DNA of 8,928 nucleotides from JANRKF01 sp964518725. Its GTDB lineage: Bacteria > Pseudomonadota > Alphaproteobacteria > Rickettsiales > SXRF01. The translations under genes and the position numbers were made by a program. The notes beneath the pieces are model-generated. The model was not told the origin of the DNA. It saw only the letters and a program-made list of their open reading frames with translations, and did no database searches. The first letter of the stretch is position 1. Every line of letters starts with the position of its first letter. This document shows, piece after piece, positions 1 to 6,179 of this stretch. The stretch covers positions 1 to 8,928 of the forward strand of contig CAZFKP010000041.1 in assembly GCA_964518725.1 (NCBI GenBank), given 5' to 3'.

Positions 1-36
1 CAGCTGAAACAATGGGCTAAACAGAATCTAACCTAG
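1..36 (+). CDS. Possible C-terminal end of a gene entering from the left
   Basis: Frame 1 is open from the first base and ends at TAG (34-36), giving QLKQWAKQNLT. The peptide is plausible as the end of an amphipathic helix, and a plus-strand gene ending here would fit the plus-strand gene that starts at 128. Eleven codons are too few to exclude chance, and no family can be named. Confidence 0.2.
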   Translation, partial: QLKQWAKQNLT

Positions 37-127
37 TTATCTACGACAGCCCCAAGAAGTATTATGTGCATTCACCCCAAGGGAATGGAGAGGCGCACAA
101 ACTATTACCTACACCGGTGAGGACGCG

Positions 128-661
128 ATGGCGTTGGCACATGCAGCGGTAAGATTAATCCGGAAAAGTGTAGGAGGATTTAATCCGAATATTTCCCAGA
201 AGGAGCGCACCTACATCACCATGCCGACAGCCGCTTTGAATAAAGTGCGGGAACAGCTCAATCCTCCTGATATGGGGGCGGATGACAGCGAATTAAGTGA
301 AGCCGCGCTGTTAAACCGCAATGCCAAAGACGTCTTATTCCGTCATCATGTCGATCCCGGTGATAGGCAGGTGATCGAGCTGATATACGGCGGCGAGGTG
401 GCAGAGGAGATGGCAAGAATCCTTAAATCCGTGGGTGAAGCTAATGAAGTGAAGGTGGAGCACGGCAAAGCGTCATTTCCCGTGCAGCTTCCGGTATTGG
501 TTGAAGTAAGGAAATCGCTCGGTGCTCCCCTGGAGAAAACTGAAATGGAAAAACCTGAAATGGAAAAACCAGCCGGCAAGGGTAAGAAAAAAGGTGGTGG
601 CGGCGGCAAGCCTTGGCGTGGTGACGACGACCATGATTTTAGAACCAGGCAGCGCTGGTAA
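128..661 (+). CDS. Hypothetical protein with basic glycine/lysine-rich tail
   Basis: Encodes 177 residues of no family I recognise. The start is chosen because GAGG (119-122) precedes the ATG by 5 nt and no other in-frame ATG follows the upstream stop at 29-31. Residues 1-130 look like a folded, mixed-charge domain (for example the segment VDPGDRQVIELIYGGEVAEE). Residues 136-167 are low complexity: an EMEKP repeat made by a 15-bp tandem DNA duplication (540-554, 555-569), then a GKGKKKGGGGG stretch, and then an acidic DDDHD patch. There is no signal peptide or membrane segment. The gene runs head-on into the portal gene, their stop codons separated by one base, which is unusual inside a phage morphogenesis cluster and may mark a module edge. 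A basic disordered tail would suit nucleic-acid binding, but that is only inference. Confidence 0.6.
   Translation: MALAHAAVRLIRKSVGGFNPNISQKERTYITMPTAALNKVREQLNPPDMGADDSELSEAALLNRNAKDVLFRHHVDPGDRQVIELIYGGEVAEEMARILKSVGEANEVKVEHGKASFPVQLPVLVEVRKSLGAPLEKTEMEKPEMEKPAGKGKKKGGGGGKPWRGDDDHDFRTRQRW
540..569 (+). repeat. 15-bp tandem duplication in coding sequence
   Basis: Two exact adjacent copies of CTGAAATGGAAAAAC (540-554 and 555-569) lie in frame in the 177-aa gene and encode the repeated EMEKP unit. The length is a multiple of three, so the reading frame is kept. Slippage here would change the length of the linker before the basic tail. Confidence 0.85.
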
Positions 662-662
662 C

Positions 663-1856
663 CTATAGCGGTTTCTTCCCATATCCAACCGCGACCCGTT
701 TTTCATCGTCGGTGAGGAAGGAGGCTTTCTCCACCCTGTCCCAAATTGCTTGATTGCGGATGGCGAGCGGCAAAATATCGTCGGTATTCGGCACCAGCTC
801 GAGCCCGTCGCCGAACAGCGGCAACAGCCAGTGATTGAGTGCCTCGGCGGTGGCGGCGGCCAGCGGCAGGATGGTCTGCTCCCAGAGCGACACCCTCGCC
901 TCCTGAAGGTTATTGTAGGTGCTGTCACCGGGGATGCCGAGTAATTGGGGCGGCACGCCAAACGCCAGCGCGATGTCGCGGGCGGAAGCGTTTTTACTCT
1001 GGATAAAATCCATGTCTTTCGGCGACAGGCTCATCTCTTTCCATTCCAACCCGCCTTCCAGCAGTAGCGGCCTGCCTGCATTTTCCATGCCGGAGAACTG
1101 CTCGTCGATCTGCAGCTTCACGCGGTTATACTGGTCTTCCGACAGCACGCCGCCGCCCATTTCGCTCCGCACTACCAGCGCGCCGCTAGGCCGCGCACCA
1201 TTTTGCATCAGCGCCTGGTTCCACTGGCTCGCCTGGTTATGCTGGTCGATGGAATAGGCCGCCGCCTCAATCGGAGAAAGCCCATACCAGTCGTTGGTCG
1301 GGTGGAAATTCTTGATGTGCAGGATGCGCGAGCGCCCGGAAATACGATCCACCGGGAAATCCACCGCCTTCTCATCCACCGTGTAACGATACGCCGCCGG
1401 AATCGCGTTCTTGCCGGCAATCACCTGAATGCGATCGGGACGCAGCAGGTAAAGCTCTTTGGGCGCTTCACCTGCTGGCATCACCGCCTGCACATAGGCA
1501 TTACCACTGATCATTTTATAATGATAGAGCGCCTGCAGGAAACTGTTCATGGATTGCATCGGGTTTGGCCGCGCCAGCAACGATAGTGCCGGGTGTGACA
1601 TCAACTCGCGCTTGCCGTTGCGGTTTTTATAATAGAGCAAATACGGAATCGACGCTGCCGCCGAGGCCACCATGCTGATGGCGCGGAAGGCAATGACGTT
1701 CTTGGCATAGGCATCGCGGGAAAACTGATTGTAGTCGCGCTCCATCCATACGGGCTGGCCGGGCATGACCATATATGAACGCATCAGGTTACCAGCCAAG
1801 TAACCCGGCAGCGATTTTTTGGCGGCAGGCGAAAGCGATTTGCGAAACAGTTTCAT
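663..1856 (-). CDS. Phage portal protein, HK97 / gene-transfer-agent type
   Basis: Encodes 397 residues. Portal proteins form the dodecameric ring at one capsid vertex through which the terminase pumps DNA. Signatures of the HK97-type portal family run through the whole length: HPALSLLARPNP (88-99), KMISGNAYVQAV (114-125), LRPDRIQV (138-145), FHPTNDWYGLSPIEAA (184-199), NGARPSGAL (219-227) and ALAFGVPPQLLGIPGDSTYN (296-315). The length and motifs closely resemble the Rhodobacter GTA portal (about 395 aa), so it appears intact. GAGGG sits 4 nt before the ATG. The gene stands alone on its strand: the terminase unit lies about 2.5 kb upstream beyond an insertion sequence, and no protease or capsid gene follows, although these normally sit directly downstream. 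Its leader holds a conserved 32-nt repeat and two hairpins. Confidence 0.95.
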   Translation of the reverse strand: MKLFRKSLSPAAKKSLPGYLAGNLMRSYMVMPGQPVWMERDYNQFSRDAYAKNVIAFRAISMVASAAASIPYLLYYKNRNGKRELMSHPALSLLARPNPMQSMNSFLQALYHYKMISGNAYVQAVMPAGEAPKELYLLRPDRIQVIAGKNAIPAAYRYTVDEKAVDFPVDRISGRSRILHIKNFHPTNDWYGLSPIEAAAYSIDQHNQASQWNQALMQNGARPSGALVVRSEMGGGVLSEDQYNRVKLQIDEQFSGMENAGRPLLLEGGLEWKEMSLSPKDMDFIQSKNASARDIALAFGVPPQLLGIPGDSTYNNLQEARVSLWEQTILPLAAATAEALNHWLLPLFGDGLELVPNTDDILPLAIRNQAIWDRVEKASFLTDDEKRVAVGYGKKPL

Positions 1857-1888
1857 GATTCCCTCGATAATGTCTGATGGTTCTAAGT

Positions 1889-1911
1889 TGCAAACCTCAC
1901 GTGGGTTTGCA
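1889..1911 (-). repeat. Perfect 8-bp inverted repeat in portal leader
   Basis: Arms TGCAAACC (1889-1896) and GGTTTGCA (1904-1911) flank a 7-nt spacer that itself contains CACGTG. It lies 33 nt before the portal start codon, so it could be an RNA hairpin in the leader or a dimeric operator. No T-run follows in either direction, so it is not an intrinsic terminator. Confidence 0.6.
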
Positions 1912-1930
1912 TTATGCTCGCTACGCGGCG

Positions 1931-1959
1931 CGAAATCGTTTTTCTCAGAAACAATTTCG
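1931..1959 (-). repeat. 11-bp hairpin in portal leader
   Basis: CGAAATCGTTT (1931-1941) and AAACAATTTCG (1949-1959) are complementary except at one position, which becomes a G-U pair in the minus-strand transcript; the loop is 7 nt. It lies between the conserved 32-nt repeat and the portal start, so it would form in the portal mRNA leader. GC-rich flanks and no following T-run argue against a terminator. It may be part of a dispersed palindromic element. Confidence 0.55.
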
Positions 1960-2017
1960 GTGCGATGTCGTCACACTGATGTGAGCTTATATTTACAGAC
2001 TCTCATGGGGTGTGTAC

Positions 2018-2049
2018 GTCACGGAAGGGGTAAAATGCATTTTTTTTGA
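2018..2049 (-). promoter_or_regulatory. Conserved 32-nt repeat, left copy (upstream of portal)
   Basis: This copy matches 6591-6622 at 31 of 32 positions. The first 27 bases, starting GTCACGGAAGGGG, are identical, and the core is the 12-bp palindrome AAAATGCATTTT (2032-2043). It lies 162 nt upstream of the portal start, in the same orientation relative to the gene as the right copy is to the terminase unit. That arrangement suggests a shared late-gene operator or promoter element, but no convincing -35/-10 pair is conserved between copies. The insertion sequence entered at its edge. Confidence 0.6.
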
Positions 2050-2055
2050 AAAAAA
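2048..2055. repeat. Target site duplication, left (GAAAAAAA)
   Basis: Identical to 3881-3888, immediately outside the two ends of the insertion sequence. An 8-bp duplication is the size typical of the IS1595 family, and it fixes the element boundaries. Confidence 0.9.
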
Positions 2056-2083
2056 GGCATATATCCCCTAGAAGTATGTATTG
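2056..2083 (+). repeat. Left terminal inverted repeat of the IS
   Basis: Begins GG, then four unmatched bases, then the 19-bp core (2062-2080) that pairs with 3856-3874 at 17 of 19 positions. TTGACG at 2081-2086 could be a -35 element for the passenger genes, with CAATAT 18 bp further on as a weak -10; that promoter assignment is tentative. Confidence 0.85.
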
Positions 2084-2096
2084 ACGGCAATACCGT

Positions 2097-2816
2097 ATGT
2101 GGTGCAATATCTGGAATATGTTACGATTTTATATATTGTGGATTAAAACTGCCCTCAAAAGTTCTTTGGGTATTGCAGACTTATTATCTGGGATTATTGC
2201 GGCTATATTCGCGGCATGGGTGTATCATCACCCAGAAAGCGGGTGGGATATGAATTCTCTCGCATGGCAAATACCGTTGGTAATTTTTGCAACTATTGGT
2301 GTAATCAGGTTCTTTTTAGCGCCTTATTGGATATGGAAAGCAGCGCAAGACAGGCTTTCCCTGTTAGAAAAGCCTGTAGATAATCCATTGCGGATTATAT
2401 TTGATGCTAAAAACCCAGAGCGGCGATTTTGGTCTTTGGAAAACACACCCAATCCAAATGACCACAACAAAAACTACCCGCCACATTGGGAGTATCGAAT
2501 TGAGATTGAAAACACATCCAATAAAACGATAAAAAATGTCCGCGTGACAAAAGAGCATATTGGGCAATTACCTACTAGGGCAGAGCATCAATTATTTGAT
2601 ATAACAAAAACCCCCTCTTACGATATTCACCCAAAATGCAAGGCTTTGGTTCCAATCATTACATGGCCGGAGCCAAAAATACAGGTTGGTAAGTTGCAGG
2701 GGGCATCAGCATGGGCTTATGGGCCGATTAGGATTACAGCCAGCGGGGATGATATAGAGCCAACTACGCGGCTATTCCTTTTTAATTGGCAAGAAGAACA
2801 GATGTTATTTGACTAA
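2097..2816 (+). CDS. IS passenger gene: two-helix membrane protein
   Basis: Encodes 239 residues of unknown function. Two hydrophobic segments (about residues 24-43 and 58-78) should anchor it in the inner membrane with a short connecting loop. A soluble C-terminal domain follows, with beta-strand-like stretches such as EYRIEIENTSNKTIKNVRV (132-150) and GPIRITASGDDIEPTTRLF (209-227), which suggest an Ig-like sandwich. The start is uncertain: the ATG at 2097 has no ribosome site, and the ATG at 2118 (residue 8) has only a weak one. The frame is closed upstream at 2082-2084, inside the inverted repeat, so the whole gene belongs to the insertion sequence. The next gene follows after 10 nt, with its ribosome site overlapping this stop codon, so the two form an operon. 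Similar two-gene passengers next to IS1595 transposases are my recollection, not something tested here. Confidence 0.8.
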   Translation: MWCNIWNMLRFYILWIKTALKSSLGIADLLSGIIAAIFAAWVYHHPESGWDMNSLAWQIPLVIFATIGVIRFFLAPYWIWKAAQDRLSLLEKPVDNPLRIIFDAKNPERRFWSLENTPNPNDHNKNYPPHWEYRIEIENTSNKTIKNVRVTKEHIGQLPTRAEHQLFDITKTPSYDIHPKCKALVPIITWPEPKIQVGKLQGASAWAYGPIRITASGDDIEPTTRLFLFNWQEEQMLFD

Positions 2817-2826
2817 GGAGAACTTT

Positions 2827-2988
2827 ATGTCACGCGGTAAACACCTAAGCCTAGAAGAAGCTGTAGAGCAAGGAAAGCTAGATCGTTTCTGCAAAGAGCA
2901 TCCTTCCGTAGCCGATAAAAAGCGGTTTGATGCGCTCTTAAACGCTATGGCGAATCCTAAAAACTTAGAAGAAGGCGGGAAAACATGA
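2827..2988 (+). CDS. IS passenger gene: 53-aa acidic/basic small protein
   Basis: Encodes MSRGKHLSLEEAVEQGKLDR and 33 further residues, ending NLEEGGKT. The ribosome site AAGGAG (2815-2820) overlaps the stop codon of the upstream membrane-protein gene and lies 6 nt before the ATG, which strongly supports translation. The protein is charged and probably mostly helical, with no membrane segment and no known catalytic motif. It ends convergently inside the transposase gene, overlapping its last 32 nt (2957-2988). Its place inside the element means it moves with the insertion sequence. A helper or regulator of transposition is possible but unproven. Confidence 0.75.
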   Translation: MSRGKHLSLEEAVEQGKLDRFCKEHPSVADKKRFDALLNAMANPKNLEEGGKT

Positions 2989-3817
2989 ATTGTGGATGCT
3001 TCCGCATGTTGTATCTGTATTCAAATTCAGCAAGGTATTTGTCTAAATGCTTGGTGGAGACGTGAACATGCGTACCTCTAATAGCCCGTTTCAATATAGA
3101 CCAGAATCCTTCGATGCTGTTAACGTGGCACGTTTCACGGACATATTCCCCGTTTCTGTGTTTTACCGCTTGGTGCGTAAATCCACTGTATTTAAGCCTT
3201 TTGTAGCTATGCAATTCATCAGTGCTGATAGTTGCGCCGCTCATGACCTTTTCGAGAATGATAGGAATAAGTGTATTGGAGCGGACGTTAGGAACAACGC
3301 GGGTCATCACCTCTCCGTCACGTTCCACCATACCCATGACGATGGTTTTATTCTCACTTCCACGCCCACGCTTGCCGCCCTTTCTCTTGCCACCAATAAG
3401 CGTTTCGTCAATCTCAACGTGACCAGACAGATTTTTATCCCCGTCTACTTTGCCAAGATATTTACGGATTTCGTGACCCATGCGCCACGCACATTTGTAA
3501 GTCACGCTCAACTGGCGTTGCAGTTCTTTCGCAGGAACGCCGTGACGCGAGGTGGTGAACAGGTACATGGCGTAAAACCACTTTTGCAGGGATGTACGGG
3601 ACTTTTCAAAGGGCGTTCCAACCATAGGATGAATATGATGGCTGCACCATGCACATTGATAGGCGGGGATTTTGCGAACACGGGTAAATCTTCCGTGCTT
3701 GCCGCACTTAGGGCAGTCAATCTCAAATCCGTAGCGTATTTGCATCAGGTGTTCCAAGCAGGAATTATCATCAGGAAAACGCTTGAAAAAATCTTGAACC
3801 GCGAACTGTTTAGCCAT
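2957..3817 (-). CDS. IS1595-family transposase
   Basis: Encodes 286 residues and catalyses cut or copy movement of the flanking element. The N-terminus carries a zinc ribbon, CPKCGKHG with a second pair CAWC (cysteines 35, 38, 55, 58). The ISXO2-like DDE domain follows with VEIDETLIGG (D137), TISTDELHSY (D200) and HVNSIEGFWS (N233/E236). A basic glycine-rich loop, GGKRKGGKRGRG (142-153), lies after the first aspartate. The length fits the family and no frameshift is seen. I start it at 3817 because AAGGAG (3823-3828) sits 5 nt upstream; the GTG at 3823 overlaps that ribosome site and is unlikely. A near-consensus promoter lies in and beside the right inverted repeat. Confidence 0.95.
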   Translation of the reverse strand: MAKQFAVQDFFKRFPDDNSCLEHLMQIRYGFEIDCPKCGKHGRFTRVRKIPAYQCAWCSHHIHPMVGTPFEKSRTSLQKWFYAMYLFTTSRHGVPAKELQRQLSVTYKCAWRMGHEIRKYLGKVDGDKNLSGHVEIDETLIGGKRKGGKRGRGSENKTIVMGMVERDGEVMTRVVPNVRSNTLIPIILEKVMSGATISTDELHSYKRLKYSGFTHQAVKHRNGEYVRETCHVNSIEGFWSILKRAIRGTHVHVSTKHLDKYLAEFEYRYNMRKHPQFMFSRLLLSF

Positions 3818-3838
3818 AACCACTCCTTATCTAAGAGT

Positions 3839-3867
3839 AGTATATGCTAACCACGTACATACGTCAA
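3839..3867 (-). promoter_or_regulatory. Promoter of the IS transposase
   Basis: On the minus strand TTGACG (3867-3862) is separated by exactly 17 bp from TATACT (3844-3839), a near-consensus sigma-70 promoter. The -35 lies inside the right inverted repeat, so transposase bound to the end could repress its own gene. The start codon is about 20 nt beyond the -10. Confidence 0.7.
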
Positions 3868-3880
3868 GGGGATAATAACC
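3853..3880 (-). repeat. Right terminal inverted repeat of the IS
   Basis: Read on the minus strand it begins GG, and its core (3874-3856) pairs with 2062-2080 at 17 of 19 positions. It is followed directly on the plus strand by the second copy of the GAAAAAAA duplication. Confidence 0.85.
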
Positions 3881-3888
3881 GAAAAAAA
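3881..3888. repeat. Target site duplication, right (GAAAAAAA)
   Basis: An exact copy of 2048-2055, directly outside the right end of the insertion sequence. Confidence 0.9.
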
Positions 3889-3947
3889 TGACAAGCGCAT
3901 GAAATAAATAAGAAGAATGAATGTTTTTTGGGATTGTAAACCTGATT

Positions 3948-4077
3948 AAGATGGACTGCCACGTCGGGCGTTGCCCTCCTCGCAGTGACGGACTGTTGTC
4001 ATTGCGAGTGCTTGCGAAGCAATCCATCTTGCTTCCTTGAGATGGATCGCCACGGCCTGATGGCCTCGCGATGACGG
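3948..4077. repeat. Three alternating copies of a dispersed palindromic repeat
   Basis: The stretch 3889-4113 holds no credible gene. It carries a reverse copy (3948-3990, GATGGACTGCC...CTCGCAGTGACG), a forward copy (3996-4030, GTCATTGCGAG...GCAATCCATCTT) and another reverse copy (4039-4077, GATGGATCGCC...CTCGCGATGACGG). Adjacent copies are complementary, so the middle one can pair with either neighbour, giving two mutually exclusive large hairpins. Repeats of this consensus are frequent in Rickettsiales and some other bacteria. An open frame across it on the minus strand is the usual spurious translation of the repeat. Confidence 0.8.
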
Positions 4078-4113
4078 TTTTCCGTGTCATCCGCAAACGC
4101 AGTGACAAAAACG

Positions 4114-4146
4114 AAAAAACCGGCAACTATGAAATGCCGGTTTTTT
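4114..4146 (-). terminator. Strong intrinsic terminator after the terminase unit
   Basis: Perfect 12-bp arms AAAAAACCGGCA (4114-4125) and TGCCGGTTTTTT (4135-4146) enclose a 9-nt loop. The minus-strand transcript ends in a U-run after the stem, 23 nt past the 51-aa gene. The symmetry would also stop plus-strand transcription, such as readthrough from the IS passenger genes. Confidence 0.9.
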
Positions 4147-4169
4147 CACTCTGGGAATAAACTCGTGTA

Positions 4170-4325
4170 TTACTTTTGAAGCGCTCTTTCCATTTGAGCT
4201 TGCAGATCTTGTGTCGCTACGGAAGGGTTGTAATTTTCCCCTGCGCCGACCACGCCGCGATTGCGGGCGGCTTTATGAAATGCTTCTGTGACTTCTTGTT
4301 GGCTAAAAGGTTTGTCTTGTTCCAT
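4170..4325 (-). CDS. Small hypothetical phage protein, 51 aa
   Basis: Encodes MEQDKPFSQQEVTEAFHKAA and 31 more residues, ending AQMERALQK. An AGGGAA ribosome site lies 6 nt before the ATG. It starts 11 nt after the stop of the 96-aa gene and ends 23 nt before the terminator, so it is the last gene of the terminase unit. The sequence is hydrophilic, helical at both ends with a glycine-rich middle (RGVVGAGENYNPS). No family is recognised. The placement, spacing and base composition make it a likely real gene. Confidence 0.65.
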   Translation of the reverse strand: MEQDKPFSQQEVTEAFHKAARNRGVVGAGENYNPSVATQDLQAQMERALQK

Positions 4326-4336
4326 ATTCTTATTCC

Positions 4337-4627
4337 CTATGCCGATGCTTTGTTGTCATTATGATGGCGGCTCTTCACCAGATTCTCCGCCATTTCGATC
4401 GCAAAGCCGCGCACATGCGCCGGCTGGATCAGCATGCCATCGTCGTTATATTTGCCGTCAAACCATTTCATGAGGCTCGGGCGCAGCTTTTCCGCGATCT
4501 CCATAATGATCGTGCCGTGCGATTTCGGTTGCTCCTTGCGGATGACCTTGACGCCTTTCGGTGCCGCAGCGACATTCTCATTCGCCCTGGCATTTCCAAC
4601 CCATTCATTGATGTTATCTTCGTTCAT
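4337..4627 (-). CDS. Hypothetical phage protein, 96 aa
   Basis: Encodes 96 residues with no recognised domain. GAGGG lies 7 nt before the ATG. The N-terminal 30 residues look disordered (GNARANENVAAAPKG); residues 35-85 look like a small folded domain with two helices around IIMEIAEKLRPSLMKWFDG and VRGFAIEMAENLVKS. There is no membrane segment. It lies 163 bp downstream of the terminase stop on the same strand and 11 nt before the 51-aa gene. The A+T-rich gap before it might hold a secondary promoter, but I see no clear -35/-10 pair. A virion accessory role is possible from position only. Confidence 0.75.
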   Translation of the reverse strand: MNEDNINEWVGNARANENVAAAPKGVKVIRKEQPKSHGTIIMEIAEKLRPSLMKWFDGKYNDDGMLIQPAHVRGFAIEMAENLVKSRHHNDNKASA

Positions 4628-4790
4628 AGCGTTACCCTCAAATCTCTGTTCCCGTTGCGGTGCGGCGTTTTTTGTTATTAACCACTCAACTCATATTAAT
4701 CAAAATACCACCTTACATTTAATAATAAGTAAAGGACAATTCGGTTGAATTTAAGACAATGAATCATTGATTATCAGTAGATTATGCCAT

Positions 4791-6179
4791 TTATATGCGC
4801 CGCATGCTTAACTTGTCGATTGAAGATTTTCGTACAAAATCGAGATAATGTGCCAGCGCATCGACCTGATCGTCATGCTGCCCATGCGGAAAGGCGAGTA
4901 TTTCCTGCTCGAACGCCGCCAGCCACGACGCGTTCACCGGCAGCGACAAACGCCCCGCTTCAATCATGGCGGAAATGCCGGCGAAACGGGTTATTTTATT
5001 TGCATGCGCGGCGGTGGCGACAAGCGGCAGCGACGTTTCGCGCCGCAAATCCTGAAGCAATTGCTGGCCGCTCGCCTTGTCCTCAATTAGAATCGCATGC
5101 GGCTTGAATTGCGCGGCCAGCTCCAACGCGCGGTGCTTGAGATCAGGATATTCCAGCCGCATTACTTGTGCATCGAGCAAAAAACTTTGCGCCGCGCTCT
5201 CGGCAAAGGTGAGGCAGACGCTGGCATCGTGGTGGCTCTGGGCTTTGATTGCCGTATCCCAGCTCTGCACGATGCGAAGGCTGTTTTCTGGTGAAGTATG
5301 ATGACGGCGCAGCCAGTGGCGGCGGATCATGCCGCCTTCTTCCGGCAGCGGCTGCTGCTGGTATTGCGCCGAGAATCCTTGCGCGCCGAGTTCATTTTTT
5401 GCGCGTTCCAGTAATGCATGATCTTCACGCGCCGCATGCAGCGGCTCCTGCGCGGCACGATATTTTGTTACGTATCCGAAACGGTAAGTCATGGGCTCAT
5501 GCGAAATTGCCTGGAGGGAAAGATGCGTGAATCCTCCCTTCTCGATCAGGTGCGCGGTTAAATCATCCATGTGCAGCCGCTGCATTACCAGCACGATCAC
5601 GCCGCTTTTTTTATCGTTGAGCCGCGTGGAGAAGGTGTGGTCATACCAGCGCAACACGCGCTCGCGGGCAAGCGCGCTCATCGCCTGCGCTGGATTCATC
5701 GGGTCGTCGATGATGAGGAAGTTGCCGCCCTCGCCTGTCGCCGTGCCACCGACCGAAGTCGCAAAACGGAACCCGCGCTGCGTGGTCATGAATTTGTGTT
5801 TCTGGTTCTGGTCGTGCGTGAGTTTGGTATCCGGGAACAAACGCCGGTACCACGGCGCCATCATCACCTGCCGGCAATCCAGCGAATGGCGGATGGCCAG
5901 CGCCGCCGAATAGCTCGCCGCCATGATGCGCGCACTCGGATCGTGCCCAAGCAGCCACGCCGGCCACGCAATGCTCACACTCTGTGACTTGAGCATGCGC
6001 GGCGGCATGTTGATGATGAGCCGCGTGACCTGACCCGCCCTCGCCGCTTCCAGATATTCGGCGATGAGGTCGATGTGCCAGTTCGGCAGATAGCGCGCCC
6101 CCGGATCGGCGGTCGCCAACGTCTTGCCGACGAAGCTTGAAAAATCGCGGCGCAGTAAATCGGAAAACCAGTCGCTCAT
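4791..6179 (-). CDS. Phage terminase large subunit (ATPase-nuclease)
   Basis: Encodes 462 residues, the motor that packages phage DNA through the portal and cuts it to length. The N-terminal ATPase has a Walker A-like MPPRMLKSQ (58-66, K64/S65), the linker ATSVGGTATGEGGN (140-153), Walker B FLIIDDP (154-160) and a coupling motif QRLHMDDL (200-207). The C-terminal RNase-H-like nuclease shows its acidic residues in QSWDTA (D308), LIEDKASG (E366) and HDDQVDAL (D436, D437, D440). All key residues and the usual length are present, so it looks functional. The PPR..KS-type motor differs from the GGRGAGKT type of the Rhodobacter GTA, although the portal here is GTA-like; the cluster is therefore mosaic. 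It overlaps the preceding gene by 4 nt (ATGA), with GAGGAG 8 nt before the start. Confidence 0.96.
   Translation of the reverse strand: MSDWFSDLLRRDFSSFVGKTLATADPGARYLPNWHIDLIAEYLEAARAGQVTRLIINMPPRMLKSQSVSIAWPAWLLGHDPSARIMAASYSAALAIRHSLDCRQVMMAPWYRRLFPDTKLTHDQNQKHKFMTTQRGFRFATSVGGTATGEGGNFLIIDDPMNPAQAMSALARERVLRWYDHTFSTRLNDKKSGVIVLVMQRLHMDDLTAHLIEKGGFTHLSLQAISHEPMTYRFGYVTKYRAAQEPLHAAREDHALLERAKNELGAQGFSAQYQQQPLPEEGGMIRRHWLRRHHTSPENSLRIVQSWDTAIKAQSHHDASVCLTFAESAAQSFLLDAQVMRLEYPDLKHRALELAAQFKPHAILIEDKASGQQLLQDLRRETSLPLVATAAHANKITRFAGISAMIEAGRLSLPVNASWLAAFEQEILAFPHGQHDDQVDALAHYLDFVRKSSIDKLSMRRI

Larger units (their letters stand above)
2056..3880 (-). mobile_element. IS1595-family insertion sequence with passenger genes
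   Basis: This is a complete 1825-bp element. The ends begin GG and carry inverted repeats: the 19-bp cores TATCCCCTAGAAGTATGTA (2062-2080) and its counterpart (3874-3856) match at 17 of 19 positions. A perfect 8-bp target duplication, GAAAAAAA, flanks it (2048-2055, 3881-3888). It holds a minus-strand zinc-ribbon/DDE transposase and two plus-strand genes between the left end and the transposase. IS1595-family elements are known to sometimes carry passenger genes, and this gene order fits that. The intact ends, duplication and open reading frame suggest recent insertion and possible activity. The passenger part is visibly richer in A+T than the phage genes on either side. It interrupts the DNA between the terminase unit and the portal gene. 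Confidence 0.93.

Noticed and set aside
1971..1984. TCACA-CTGA-TGTGA as a CRP/FNR-type site
   Set aside because: The half-sites are in the opposite orientation and the spacer is 4 rather than 6 bp, so it does not match the known site; the short dyad may be chance.
1819..2049. 76-aa plus-strand open frame ending MHFF
   Set aside because: It runs through the portal leader hairpins and the regulatory repeat, overlaps the portal start and lacks a ribosome site.
3047..3850. 267-aa plus-strand open frame
   Set aside because: Antisense shadow of the transposase, which has clear zinc-ribbon and DDE motifs; no ribosome site or recognisable domain.
3827..4126. 99-aa minus-strand open frame
   Set aside because: It is translation of the dispersed palindromic repeats plus the end of the insertion sequence; it has no ribosome site, crosses the IS boundary and gives the usual repeat-derived peptide (RPSGRGDP, DCFASTRND).
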